DNA of 17,693 bases from Candidatus Peribacteria bacterium (GCA_903854455.1 CAINWJ010000081.1:1-17693); one strand, 5' to 3'; counted from the first letter of the stretch, positions 6,917 to 14,375 are shown. Numbers and translations are program-made. Notes: generated by a model not told the origin, from the letters alone.

Positions 6917-6969
6917 GCATCGATCACATTGCTACTTAGAGCGGGTCTGAGATGCACGGCGCAATGAAC

Positions 6970-6997
6970 TTGATTAATTCTAAAAATCTATTATATT
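6970..6997 (+). promoter_or_regulatory. Predicted promoter giving a leaderless message
   Basis: TTGATT (6970-6975), a 16-base AT-rich spacer and TATATT (6992-6997) lie directly before the ATG at 7005. Seven bases separate the -10 from the start codon, so transcription should begin at or next to the A of the ATG. No Shine-Dalgarno exists. Confidence 0.6.
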
Positions 6998-7004
6998 CAT
7001 TATC

Positions 7005-7631
7005 ATGCAGAATACCACAGATATCTTGAACGAATATCTGCCCCCGATCTGGCATGAAACTCCACTGCCAGGAGAATTAGCACGTCAACTAAGAATCCAT
7101 GAAAAAGATTGGCAGGCGGCATTTCCTAAGGATTCGACCGAGACCTTCCAACAATTCCTCCTTTGTTGCCGCGGAATGTTTGAAGAGCGCTCTTTTTTAT
7201 CCGCCGTCGGTGCACTCAGAAGGAGAGAAATGAAAACGTTGAATGCAAGATTTTTTGGATCGTCCGATCCAAATGAACGTCGGGAACTCTGCGATAAATA
7301 CACCAGAGAATTGGTTACCCTAAGAAACCGTGTTCTAGCTTTGCCAAACGCACAAAGAGAGCAATTGTTCTTGGAAGGAGTTCGGGACCCAGAATCTTCC
7401 ATCGTAAGCGGAACGGTTATTCTCGTCCGATCGCGCATCGGAATGTCCATATCCCAGGAACTTCCGTATTGCGATGGTGTCGAACACGGGAATCCTCACG
7501 AGCATTTCTGGCGTGGCGGCTTTTCCCGAATGGCTGCGGCAGGATACCGCCCTCCCGCAGTCAATAATGATGCAGAACGTGCATCGGGTATCATTGCTCT
7601 TAAAGCAGCGTTCAATCCTTTGTCAAAATAA
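7005..7631 (+). CDS. Hypothetical protein (208 aa), not recognised
   Basis: I do not recognise a family. The protein is soluble-looking, with no signal peptide or membrane segment. The first half is probably helical and charged (GELARQLRIHEKDWQAAF, ALRRREMKTLNARFF, DKYTRELVTLRNRVLALP). The second half is richer in glycine, aromatics and histidine (SGTVILVRSRIGMSI, DGVEHGNPHEHFWRGGF). The clustered HGNPHEHFW could bind metal, but this is speculation. By eye its codons are more AT-rich than those of neighbouring genes, which may signal transfer. It has its own leaderless-type promoter and faces the end of the sigma-like gene, so it is a single-gene unit. Coding is likely from frame length, start context and stop. 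Confidence 0.75.
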   Translation: MQNTTDILNEYLPPIWHETPLPGELARQLRIHEKDWQAAFPKDSTETFQQFLLCCRGMFEERSFLSAVGALRRREMKTLNARFFGSSDPNERRELCDKYTRELVTLRNRVLALPNAQREQLFLEGVRDPESSIVSGTVILVRSRIGMSISQELPYCDGVEHGNPHEHFWRGGFSRMAAAGYRPPAVNNDAERASGIIALKAAFNPLSK

Positions 7632-7666
7632 ACGTTGGGGAATAGCCCATTAGATTGAGTGATTTT

Positions 7667-8761
7667 TCACATCCACCCCACCATCTTCCGCACCACCGCA
7701 ACAATCTCATTCTCAATCCTCTCCATCGCGGTCTGCGCTCGCTTGAGGAGCTCCTGCATGCGGTTGATCTGCGTCTCCTGCTTCTGCTCTGCCTTCAGTG
7801 CTTCCAGTGCCACGCCGAGACCGACGGAGGTAAGGCGGCGGGTGGCGTCGTAGGCAGCGATGCCCTGCGTCTCACGGATAGTGCTGAGGATGGCATTGTT
7901 GGCGTGACTCAGGCTCATCTGACGTTCCAGGACGAGTGCGTCCAGTGAGGCGACCTGTGTACGGACACTCCGAAGTGACGTCGGCGGCGTGACGATGACC
8001 GCGAAGGCGATGACACCGGCAACAACAACGTTGCTCATGACGGCGAAGAGTCCGGCGATGATCACCCACTGGTACCGGCGGAAGCGGAGTGAGTTGTACT
8101 TCTCCACGACGCTGAACCGGAGCTTGGTCTCGCCCTGCAGATCCAGTGACGGCAGGAACGCGAGGGAAGGGAGTTTGTCGACGAGGGACGGCAATGGATG
8201 CCATCGCTCCAGAAGCAATTCGCGTGCGGTCTTCAGATTCTCACTCACCGTTGTCTGACTCTGGCGAAGGACGCCGGCGATCTTGTCATCCGGCAGACCG
8301 AGGAGAATCGACAATGTGAGGAGTTGAGCAGCGGCGCGCGGGAGGGTCCAGAGCGCATCGTGCAGTGTAGCGACCGATGTCCGCTCCTCCGGACTCAGCC
8401 AGGCGAGGGTCGGGAGGTAGACATTGTCGAGATCCGCCTGGCCCATCTCATGCTTGGTCAGCACATGCTCCGTGGCGTCCAGCAGTACTTTCAGACTCAA
8501 GGTGCCGAACCACCAGAGCGACATGGCGCGCGAGAGGACATCCAGGAAGATTTCGGAAAGGAGTGTCGTTGCGAGTGTGATGGAGCCGGTGCGGTGGTAC
8601 AGGTAACCGAAGAACACTTCCTTCGTGCCATCCAGGAAATCCAGGTAGTCCTTGGCTCCTTTCTTAATGACTGCCAGATCGATCGCCTTCTGGTTCGCGG
8701 AGGGGATCGCCGGGGACGCCGGGATGGCAGCAGAGCCGATGGTAGCGAGCGGTTCATTCAT
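7667..8761 (-). CDS. Membrane-anchored sigma-factor-like protein
   Basis: This 364-residue protein joins an ECF sigma-like N-terminus to a membrane anchor. Residues about 35-105 resemble region 2 (FFGYLYHRTGS, LATTLLSEIFLDVLSRA). Residues about 123-187 resemble region 4 with its helix-turn-helix (LHDALWTLPRAAAQLLTL, GLPDDKIAGVLRQSQTTV). A basic patch (RFRR) precedes one hydrophobic helix at about 231-257, so the sigma part should be cytoplasmic. The last 100 residues should be outside, ending in a predicted coiled coil (ALKAEQKQETQINRMQELLK). The usual acidic AEDLVQE of region 2 reads ATTLLSE, so RNA polymerase binding may be altered. The ATG at 8761 lies 4 bases after the upstream gene's stop, suggesting translational coupling. 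It may be a transcription regulator sensing the surface, or a degenerate sigma now serving another role. Confidence 0.75.
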   Translation of the reverse strand: MNEPLATIGSAAIPASPAIPSANQKAIDLAVIKKGAKDYLDFLDGTKEVFFGYLYHRTGSITLATTLLSEIFLDVLSRAMSLWWFGTLSLKVLLDATEHVLTKHEMGQADLDNVYLPTLAWLSPEERTSVATLHDALWTLPRAAAQLLTLSILLGLPDDKIAGVLRQSQTTVSENLKTARELLLERWHPLPSLVDKLPSLAFLPSLDLQGETKLRFSVVEKYNSLRFRRYQWVIIAGLFAVMSNVVVAGVIAFAVIVTPPTSLRSVRTQVASLDALVLERQMSLSHANNAILSTIRETQGIAAYDATRRLTSVGLGVALEALKAEQKQETQINRMQELLKRAQTAMERIENEIVAVVRKMVGWM

Positions 8762-8765
8762 GGAA

Positions 8766-10646
8766 TCACTTGGATCCGATGCCGAAGAAATCCTGCAGCG
8801 TGCCAATGGTACGAGTGACGACACTGCGTGAACGTGCCGCTTCCTGCACGTCAGCGAGGAACGAGTTCACGCACTTGAGCGAATCGGAGACCGAGTCATC
8901 GCACAGCGTTGCCGTGTTCTGACCGTTGCCGATGTTCTGGATATCCTGCGTGAGTGTCGTCATCCGTTCATCGATGTCCGTCCGTCCGTCAGCGCGGAGA
9001 GTCGCCAGCACCGCATCGGTCTTCGGGTCACTCTTGAGGAGTGTTGTGAGCGACTGCTGCTGATCCGTGAGCGTCCCGGTGGCGAAGGCATCCTTGTATT
9101 CCGGCGGTGCTTCCTTGGCGAGCGTGTGAACGAAATCCACCGCATCCGCCTGTGTCATCACCGTATTCTCCGGAGCAAATTCCTTCGCGAGCTGTTCGAT
9201 CGACGCTGCAGCATGGAGGGGCTGACCGTTGTTGCCGCCCATATCCTGACGGGACACGACGTGTGCGCGTGCGAGGATGGTGGTCAGACGATTGACCGCA
9301 TTGACCAGCTTCTCGCGGTCGGCAGGTTTGCCGTTCTCCGCGAGAGTCGTAATGGTTGTGAGGAGCGGATCCAAATCGGCGGGTTTCAGGTTGTACTCAC
9401 GCTCCAGATCCGGAAGTGCATTCTTCAATGTTGCCGCCTGCGCCTGAACGGATGCGAGAGACACCTTCATATCCGGTGTTGCCAGCTTCTCCGTTGCGTC
9501 CTTCACGGACTTGAGTGTCGAGAAGATCTCGAGCGGCGAACGATCCGGCGAGAGTTTTTGCGTGTAATCCGTTGGCAAGCCCTGAACGGTCGCTCCGAGT
9601 TTCTCTAGTCCTGCGACTTCACTCACGATCGTCCATGGGATTTCCGTCGCCGGAACCACAGTCGCCTTCACCGAGAGCTCGCCGATGGCGGTCTGGATGT
9701 CAGCACCGGAGAGACGATCCTTCGCCATATTCTGTTCAGTCACCACATCGGAACTGATGGCGGTGGCAACGAATGAGCGAAGGAGATTGGTGTACGCAGC
9801 CTGCTGGAGTGTCTTGGTCTGCTCCAGCTTGTCCGAGAGGGACTTCGCAGCCTCGCGCTCGGTTGCGGTCAGCTTCTCTCCGCGTGCGAGTTTCTCGAAG
9901 ATGGTGCCAAGCATCTGACTCTCTGTTCCTGTCAGGTAGGACTGGATCTCGGTACCCACGGGACTTGCCAGAAATTGCATCGCATCCTTCGCAGTCTGAG
10001 CTTCGTAGGTGACCGGCGGCGGTGGTGGAGGCGGTGCCGGATGGTACGGGATCACGGGTGTTACCGGTGGCTCCGATGTCGGGACTATTTCCGGCTCCGC
10101 CTGTGCAGATGCACTCGTTGATGCGGAGGCTGAAGAATCGGATGCAGAGGACGAAGACGATGCATTCTCAACCGTACACACATTCGAGCATCCATCGCCA
10201 CTCACATTATTTCCGTCGTCACACTCCTCACCGTTTCCGGCATCCACCATCCCATCCCCGCAGAAGCTGATCATGCAGGTGAGTGAGCAGTTGCTGTCTT
10301 TGGTTCCATTGGCTCCTCCGGCATCACACTGCTCATTCTCGTCGATCACGCCGTTGCCGCACTGCTCCAGCGTGCAGGTGTTGGAACAACCGTCGCCATT
10401 CACCAGATTTCCGTCGTCGCACTGTTCGCCCGGGTCGATGCCGCCGTCACCGCAGATACCCGTGTCGGCAGCGCGCAGGGAGGAACCCGATACCAGAATT
10501 CCGCAGAACATGACTGCTCCTATCATCAGAGCAAGTGTCACCGTGCCGATGTGAATTTGGCGGTTGCGGATAGGATTTTTGTGAATTCCGATTAGTATAC
10601 CACAGCAGAGTTTTTCGTGGAATCCAGAGGGCTGGACACGCAACAT
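8766..10646 (-). CDS. Secreted protein with three Cys-rich DUF4215-type repeats and a helical domain
   Basis: With the ATG at 10646, the product has 626 residues. A hydrophobic segment (GTVTLALMIGAVMFCGILVSG, about residues 34-54) should direct export. Three Cys-rich repeats follow at about 64-158, each of the form CGDG-x-x-D-x-GE-x-CDDGN-x-x-x-GDGCS-x-x-C. These are the DUF4215/Myxococcus cys-rich repeat, probably disulfide-stabilised. A Ser/Ala-rich stretch and a Pro-rich linker (about 161-212, with PPPPPPP) lead to a helical C-terminal region of about 400 residues that I do not recognise, with two late cysteines (LCDDSVSDSLKC). It lacks an LPXTG or a C-terminal anchor. The start is uncertain: a second promoter-like element inside the N-terminus would favour GTG at 10541. 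It is co-transcribed with the sigma-like gene. Confidence 0.82.
   Translation of the reverse strand: MLRVQPSGFHEKLCCGILIGIHKNPIRNRQIHIGTVTLALMIGAVMFCGILVSGSSLRAADTGICGDGGIDPGEQCDDGNLVNGDGCSNTCTLEQCGNGVIDENEQCDAGGANGTKDSNCSLTCMISFCGDGMVDAGNGEECDDGNNVSGDGCSNVCTVENASSSSSASDSSASASTSASAQAEPEIVPTSEPPVTPVIPYHPAPPPPPPPVTYEAQTAKDAMQFLASPVGTEIQSYLTGTESQMLGTIFEKLARGEKLTATEREAAKSLSDKLEQTKTLQQAAYTNLLRSFVATAISSDVVTEQNMAKDRLSGADIQTAIGELSVKATVVPATEIPWTIVSEVAGLEKLGATVQGLPTDYTQKLSPDRSPLEIFSTLKSVKDATEKLATPDMKVSLASVQAQAATLKNALPDLEREYNLKPADLDPLLTTITTLAENGKPADREKLVNAVNRLTTILARAHVVSRQDMGGNNGQPLHAAASIEQLAKEFAPENTVMTQADAVDFVHTLAKEAPPEYKDAFATGTLTDQQQSLTTLLKSDPKTDAVLATLRADGRTDIDERMTTLTQDIQNIGNGQNTATLCDDSVSDSLKCVNSFLADVQEAARSRSVVTRTIGTLQDFFGIGSK
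10594..10622 (-). promoter_or_regulatory. Candidate promoter for the secreted protein/sigma-like operon
   Basis: TATACT (10599-10594) has an extended TGG before it, and a weak TTCCAC (10622-10617) at 17 bases. It falls inside the longest reading frame, so if used, the protein starts downstream at the GTG at 10541. A competing element, TATAAT (10665-10660), sits 13 bases before the ATG at 10646, at the edge of a repeat. Only one of the two need be real. Confidence 0.4.
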
Positions 10647-10668
10647 GAAAGTTGATTTGATTATAATA

Positions 10669-10767
10669 ATGACCAATCCTCAATAACCAATGACAAAAAA
10701 ATGACCAAGTTTCAATGACCAAAACGCCCCGCAAACAATCCTTTTGGGCTTTGGTCATTGGACATTC
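10669..10767. repeat. CAATGACCAA-type inverted-repeat spacer, copy 2
   Basis: The left arm (about 10669-10726) carries AATGACCAAT, ACCAATGAC, AATGACCAAGTTTCAATGACC. The right arm (about 10745-10767) carries GGGCTTTGGTCATTGGACATT. The core between them is ACGCCCCGCAAACAATCC. It separates yraN from the secreted-protein gene. The right arm is shorter than in the other copies. Confidence 0.75.
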
Positions 10768-10809
10768 ATCCATCGAATTCTTTTTCCGTCTCTCTGGCTT
10801 CAAGTGCTC

Positions 10810-11172
10810 TCAATACAACCTCGCCCCGATGTCCTTGAGGTGTTCCGCCACCGTTTCATTCTCTATACAGATGAGATCCATCCTCCCCGGTCCGTCGTAG
10901 TCGTGCGCGACGACCCAACGCTCAACCGCACGTTGCATGGCATGTTTCTTCCGTCGATCGACGGATGTGCGGATGGGATACGCTTCCGAGTTTTGCCGGC
11001 GCGTCTTCACTTCGACGAAGACCATCATCTTCTCCTCAGGATCGAACGCGATGATGTCGATCTCATCACGCATGAGCCGGACGTTTCTCCCGCGGATCTC
11101 ATACCCCAGACCCATGAGAAATGTTGTAGCGATTTCTTCGCCGTGCCTGCCGCGATCTTGAGCAAGGGTCAT
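10810..11172 (-). CDS. yraN: YraN/UPF0102 family endonuclease-like protein
   Basis: A 120-residue protein with the UPF0102 pattern: GRHGEEIATTFLMGLGYEI at residues 8-26, then RNVR, DEIDIIAFD and VFVEVKTRR at about 51-59. The E..A, EID and E-V-K elements match the restriction-endonuclease-like (PD-(D/E)XK-type) fold assigned to the family; its biological role is still unclear, with links to DNA processing. The common G-E-I-D reads D-E-I-D here. I chose the ATG at 11172 because the frame upstream runs into repeat DNA. In many bacteria yraN lies beside comM/dprA, and here it is divergent from comM, about 240 bases away across a repeat. Confidence 0.9.
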   Translation of the reverse strand: MTLAQDRGRHGEEIATTFLMGLGYEIRGRNVRLMRDEIDIIAFDPEEKMMVFVEVKTRRQNSEAYPIRTSVDRRKKHAMQRAVERWVVAHDYDGPGRMDLICIENETVAEHLKDIGARLY

Positions 11173-11197
11173 GGGAAAACTGTAGCAGAATAAGAAA

Positions 11198-11330
11198 AAT
11201 GACCAATTCCCAATGATCAATGACCAAATAATTTCCAATCACCAATGCTCAAATTCATTTTCTGTTTCCTCTGATTGGGCATTGAACATTGGTCATTATT
11301 TGGGAATTGGGGATTGGTCATTGGGAATTT
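11198..11330. repeat. CAATGACCAA-type inverted-repeat spacer, copy 3
   Basis: The left arm (about 11198-11255) includes AATGACCAATTCCCAATGA and CAATCACCAATGC. The right arm (about 11272-11330) includes GATTGGGCATTGAACATTGG and GGATTGGTCATTGGGAAT. The core is CATTTTCTGTTTCCTC. It lies between the divergent yraN and comM genes, as copy 1 lies between the divergent ATPase and malic enzyme genes. Confidence 0.8.
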
Positions 11331-11361
11331 GTCCGTTATGTCTCATTTCCCCTTGCTTTCA

Positions 11362-11379
11362 GGTGTACATAAGTACACC
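11362..11379. promoter_or_regulatory. Perfect 18-base dyad upstream of comM
   Basis: GGTGTAC (11362-11368) and GTACACC (11373-11379) form a perfect inverted repeat around ATAA. It ends 32 bases before the comM ATG. It is a candidate repressor-binding site; as an RNA hairpin it would have a four-base loop. No clean promoter is visible around it. Confidence 0.45.
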
Positions 11380-11411
11380 ATACCTCCACCATATCTTCCT
11401 CCTCCACTCCC

Positions 11412-12911
11412 ATGCTCACCCGTCTCACCTCCTTCACCACCCTCGGTATCAACGCCATCCCTGTCGACGTGGAAGTCGGCGTGCTCTCCACCTCCGTCGA
11501 TGGCAAATTCACCATCGGGGGACTCGGCGATACCGCGGTGCAGGAGAGTCGCCAGCGCGTGATCATGGCACTCAAAGCATCCGGCTACCGCACACCCATG
11601 GGTCGTATTACCAACGTCAACCTGGCTCCCGCCAACATTCGCAAGACCGGCTCGCGGTTCGACCTACCCATCGCACTCGGGATCATCATCAGTAATGACA
11701 CCACCGATATTTCCGCCGACACGCTCATGGATACCGCGTTCATCGGGGAGCTGGCGTTCGATGGATCGCTCCGGCATGTCACCGGTGTTTTGGCATGCGC
11801 TCTGGCATGCAAGAGGCTCGGCATTCACTCGATTGTCGTTCCAACGGTCAATGCGCCGGAAGCCGCACTGGTGCCGGGGCTGCGTGTGATCGCCGCGGAA
11901 TCTCTCTGCGATGTCGTCTCGTACCTTACGGGAGAAGCTGAGCCGCCGGTCATCGATGCGCCGGCTGCGGCACCATCGTCCTCTACCCAGATCGACTTCG
12001 CGGATGTGCGAGGTCAGGCGATGGCGAAGCGCGCGTTGGAGATCGCTGCGGCGGGCGGTCATAACGTCCTGCTGTCCGGCACTCCGGGTTCCGGCAAAAC
12101 ACTCCTCGCCCATGCCATGCGGGGGATCCTGCCACCGCTCACGCAGGATGAGTCGCTGGAAGTCACCGGGATTTACTCGGTTGCCAACCTACTCCCGGCT
12201 GGCACGCCGCTCATCACCGAACGCCCCATCCGCACGGTGCACCACACCGCGAGTGGTGTTGCCATCGTCGGTGGCGGTCAGCACCCCATGCCCGGAGAAA
12301 TTTCCCTGGCACACCGCGGAATCCTCTTCTTAGATGAACTCGCCGAGTTCCCCGCACAGGTACTGGAGGTGCTTCGTCAACCGCTCGAAGATCGGCGAAT
12401 CACGATTAACCGCGCACAGGGCACCGTCACCTTCCCGGCGGATTTTTCACTCGTCGCCGCCATGAATCCGCCGCAGTTCTCCTCTGCCACCGCCGAGCGC
12501 ATGAAGCGCAGGATTTCGGCTCCGCTCCTCGATCGAATCGATCTGACGATTGACGTCCAGCCGGTGGAGATCGCCGATCTCCAGAAGAAGCGTGATGCCT
12601 CCGCCGAGACCAGTGCATCCATCCGCAAGCGAGTCATTGGCGCACGGGAACGCCAGACCAGACGGCTCAAAGGTCGCGGTATTTCTACGAACAAGGAAAT
12701 GAATGTTCGGGATTTAGAAGAACTCTGTCCGCTGGATCAGCAGTGCGCGGCACTCCTCCGGCAAGCCGCCGACCGGCTGGGATTCTCCGCGCGCAGCTAC
12801 CACCGCACCATCAAAGTCGCCCGGACCATCGCAGACCTCGCCGGCTCGGATGCGCTCTCGGTGCAGCACATCGCGGAGGCGCTGCAATACCGGCAGTCGG
12901 TGGGAGTGTGA
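11412..12911 (+). CDS. comM: ComM/YifB family Mg-chelatase-like AAA+ ATPase
   Basis: This 499-residue protein has the family's layout. An N-terminal Lon-protease-like (ChlI) domain spans about 1-170 (LGINAIPVDVEV, GLGDTAVQESRQRV, FDLPIALGI). An AAA+ core carries Walker A GTPGSGKT (223-230), HHTASGVAIVGGG, PGEISLAHRG, Walker B ILFLDE (304-309), MNP (351-353) and LLDRIDL. The C-terminal helical Mg-chelatase domain ends at RQSVGV. ComM is a hexameric helicase that promotes branch migration when transformed DNA is integrated. The usual cysteine cluster after MNP (CPCG...C) is missing; the sequence reads MNPPQFSSATAERM. The start at 11412 matches the family's N-terminus, and the leader is pyrimidine-rich without a Shine-Dalgarno. 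Confidence 0.95.
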   Translation: MLTRLTSFTTLGINAIPVDVEVGVLSTSVDGKFTIGGLGDTAVQESRQRVIMALKASGYRTPMGRITNVNLAPANIRKTGSRFDLPIALGIIISNDTTDISADTLMDTAFIGELAFDGSLRHVTGVLACALACKRLGIHSIVVPTVNAPEAALVPGLRVIAAESLCDVVSYLTGEAEPPVIDAPAAAPSSSTQIDFADVRGQAMAKRALEIAAAGGHNVLLSGTPGSGKTLLAHAMRGILPPLTQDESLEVTGIYSVANLLPAGTPLITERPIRTVHHTASGVAIVGGGQHPMPGEISLAHRGILFLDELAEFPAQVLEVLRQPLEDRRITINRAQGTVTFPADFSLVAAMNPPQFSSATAERMKRRISAPLLDRIDLTIDVQPVEIADLQKKRDASAETSASIRKRVIGARERQTRRLKGRGISTNKEMNVRDLEELCPLDQQCAALLRQAADRLGFSARSYHRTIKVARTIADLAGSDALSVQHIAEALQYRQSVGV

Positions 12912-12916
12912 CGGCG

Positions 12917-12949
12917 GAATGTAGAATGTAGAATTGAGAATGTAGAATG
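12917..12949. repeat. GAATGTAGAAT direct repeats (left flank of glycerate kinase region)
   Basis: GAATGTAGAATGTAGAAT, a TTGA break and GAATGTAGAATG follow the comM stop by 5 bases. The same motif appears inverted at 14561-14576. The next bases (12947-13040) hold a short open frame beginning MTKFFFTYAPSFNPDDQ that runs into the end of glycerate kinase. It could be a gene remnant, but I cannot assign it. Confidence 0.6.
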
Positions 12950-13034
12950 ACAAAGTTCTTCTTCACCTATGCCCCATCCTTTAATCCAGATGATCAGCTC
13001 CTCGAACACCTGCTCCGGATCGATCTAATTCATC

Positions 13035-13041
13035 CAATATT
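13035..13041. repeat. CAATATT, possible left copy of a short duplication
   Basis: CAATATT here overlaps the first base of the glycerate kinase stop codon and recurs in the same orientation at 14401-14407, just beyond that gene's promoter. A 7-base direct repeat bracketing one gene could be an insertion footprint or chance. Confidence 0.25.
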
Positions 13042-14369
13042 TAGTTGGCATCGGTCAGTACGACCCGAAGATCTCCGACGTTCGTCCCTGTAAACCCGGT
13101 TCTGATGTGCCCTCCCGCGGCCTGAAAGAATGGATGTGAATTGGTTTCCTGTAAGTATCGTTCCGGCTCCAAGCCTGCTGATCGTGCTTGCGCCATCAGC
13201 TCCGGTGAAATAACCGCTCCAGCAGCATCTGTCGGACCATCCTCACCATCTGTTCCGCCGGAAGCGATCGCGATGCCATGCGTATCTCCGATGCCAATAC
13301 CGGCAGCAAGCGCGAGGTGTTGGTTTCTGCCTCCTTTGGAGTTGGGCTGCACATGAACGGTTGATTCGCCTCCGGAGATCAGACATCTCTTCCTGCCTCT
13401 GCGACGAAGTTCCTTTGCGCGTTCTGCAATGAGTCTACCGATATCCGTGGCATCGCCACTCCTGAATTCATGCGTCGCTTCGGCTTCGTATTCCAAGAAT
13501 ATCGCGCTCCTAAGTGCGCCTTGCACTGCAGCATCGATACCCCCGATCTGCTGATTCGTAACCACGCAAGTGGCGGGCTTCTGATCTGCATTCAAACTTC
13601 GGGCAACTGCTGCTCGAACTCCTTGTGACAAATTGTATTGCGCCATAATGACATCGAGACGTTCATCGGGGGCGATGTCCGTGAACGTCGGTCCGCAAGC
13701 GACGACGTGTAAGGGGAAGTCGATGACATCTGAGAGGATGAGGCTGACCAACCTGCCTGCACGACATCTCCTGGCTAGCCCTCCTGCTTTCACCTTGCTG
13801 ATTCTCGACCGGACGGCATTCATAGTTGCTATATCCGCTCCTCTGGAACTCATTCTCTGTGTCACCTCGACAATATCCTCCAACGTCACGCCATCCGCCG
13901 GCAATTCCAGTATCGGGCCTCCTCCACCGGAGAGGAGACAGATACACAAATCAGCTTCATTGAGCTCTTCGACAGTTCGAATAATTTTCTGCGTACCTGC
14001 CAAGGCTCTGGGTGTCGGGAGATTGTTACCGGCTTCTCTGACTCCGACCAATCGAATGGACTGCAGTGGAGAACCAACTTGATCATCGGGAACATTGACG
14101 AAGCCGTGCACGTTTTTCTCCCTGAGCAGCTTTGCCCCCAGAATCTCTTCCAATTGTCTGGCCATCTCTGCAGATGCCTTCCCTGCACCCACAACGGCAA
14201 TACGGCGAATTGCCGTCAGGTCAACAGTAACGCCGTCTCCGAAACGAAGATCCGTACCCTCCAGCTGCATCGTTTGCGGCATAAGCACTTTCGGATGAGC
14301 GGCATCGACCCCAGCTCGCCAGATGGAGCGCGCATCTTCTTCAAGCCGAGAAACGTTTCTTTCCGGCAT
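13041..14369 (-). CDS. Glycerate 2-kinase (MOFRL family)
   Basis: A 442-residue protein of the GckA/TtuD glycerate kinase family, which phosphorylates D-glycerate with ATP, giving 2-phosphoglycerate for lower glycolysis. The N-terminal domain shows VVGAGKASAEMA (about residues 59-70), LLSGGGGPILELPADGVTLED and MNAVRSRISKVKAGGLA. The C-terminal MOFRL domain shows LISGGEST, GGRNQHLALA and ASGGTDGEDGPTDAAGA. Length and motif order are normal; SGGGGP replaces the more common SGGGSA. The ATG at 14369 follows a strong promoter whose -10 ends 6 bases upstream. The gene is bracketed by repeat DNA and by remnants of other genes, so it may have been inserted here. No other serine/glyoxylate pathway gene is in the window. 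Confidence 0.94.
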   Translation of the reverse strand: MPERNVSRLEEDARSIWRAGVDAAHPKVLMPQTMQLEGTDLRFGDGVTVDLTAIRRIAVVGAGKASAEMARQLEEILGAKLLREKNVHGFVNVPDDQVGSPLQSIRLVGVREAGNNLPTPRALAGTQKIIRTVEELNEADLCICLLSGGGGPILELPADGVTLEDIVEVTQRMSSRGADIATMNAVRSRISKVKAGGLARRCRAGRLVSLILSDVIDFPLHVVACGPTFTDIAPDERLDVIMAQYNLSQGVRAAVARSLNADQKPATCVVTNQQIGGIDAAVQGALRSAIFLEYEAEATHEFRSGDATDIGRLIAERAKELRRRGRKRCLISGGESTVHVQPNSKGGRNQHLALAAGIGIGDTHGIAIASGGTDGEDGPTDAAGAVISPELMAQARSAGLEPERYLQETNSHPFFQAAGGHIRTGFTGTNVGDLRVVLTDAN

Positions 14370-14375
14370 ATAGTA

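Noticed and set aside
10009..10554. 181-codon plus-strand frame rich in Gly, Ser and Pro
   Set aside because: It is the complement of the Pro-rich linker and Cys-rich repeats of the secreted protein gene.
11173..11238. N-terminal extension of YraN (MEIIWSLIIGNWSF)
   Set aside because: Also repeat-derived; the UPF0102 domain starts just after the ATG at 11172.
11198..11330. CRISPR-like array
   Set aside because: Units are short, irregular and inverted rather than directly repeated with unique equal-length spacers, and no cas genes are present.
12947..13095. 48-codon plus-strand frame starting MTKFFFTYAPSFNPDDQ
   Set aside because: Starts inside a repeat and runs into the end of glycerate kinase antisense; it could be a remnant, but no family or matching continuation was found.
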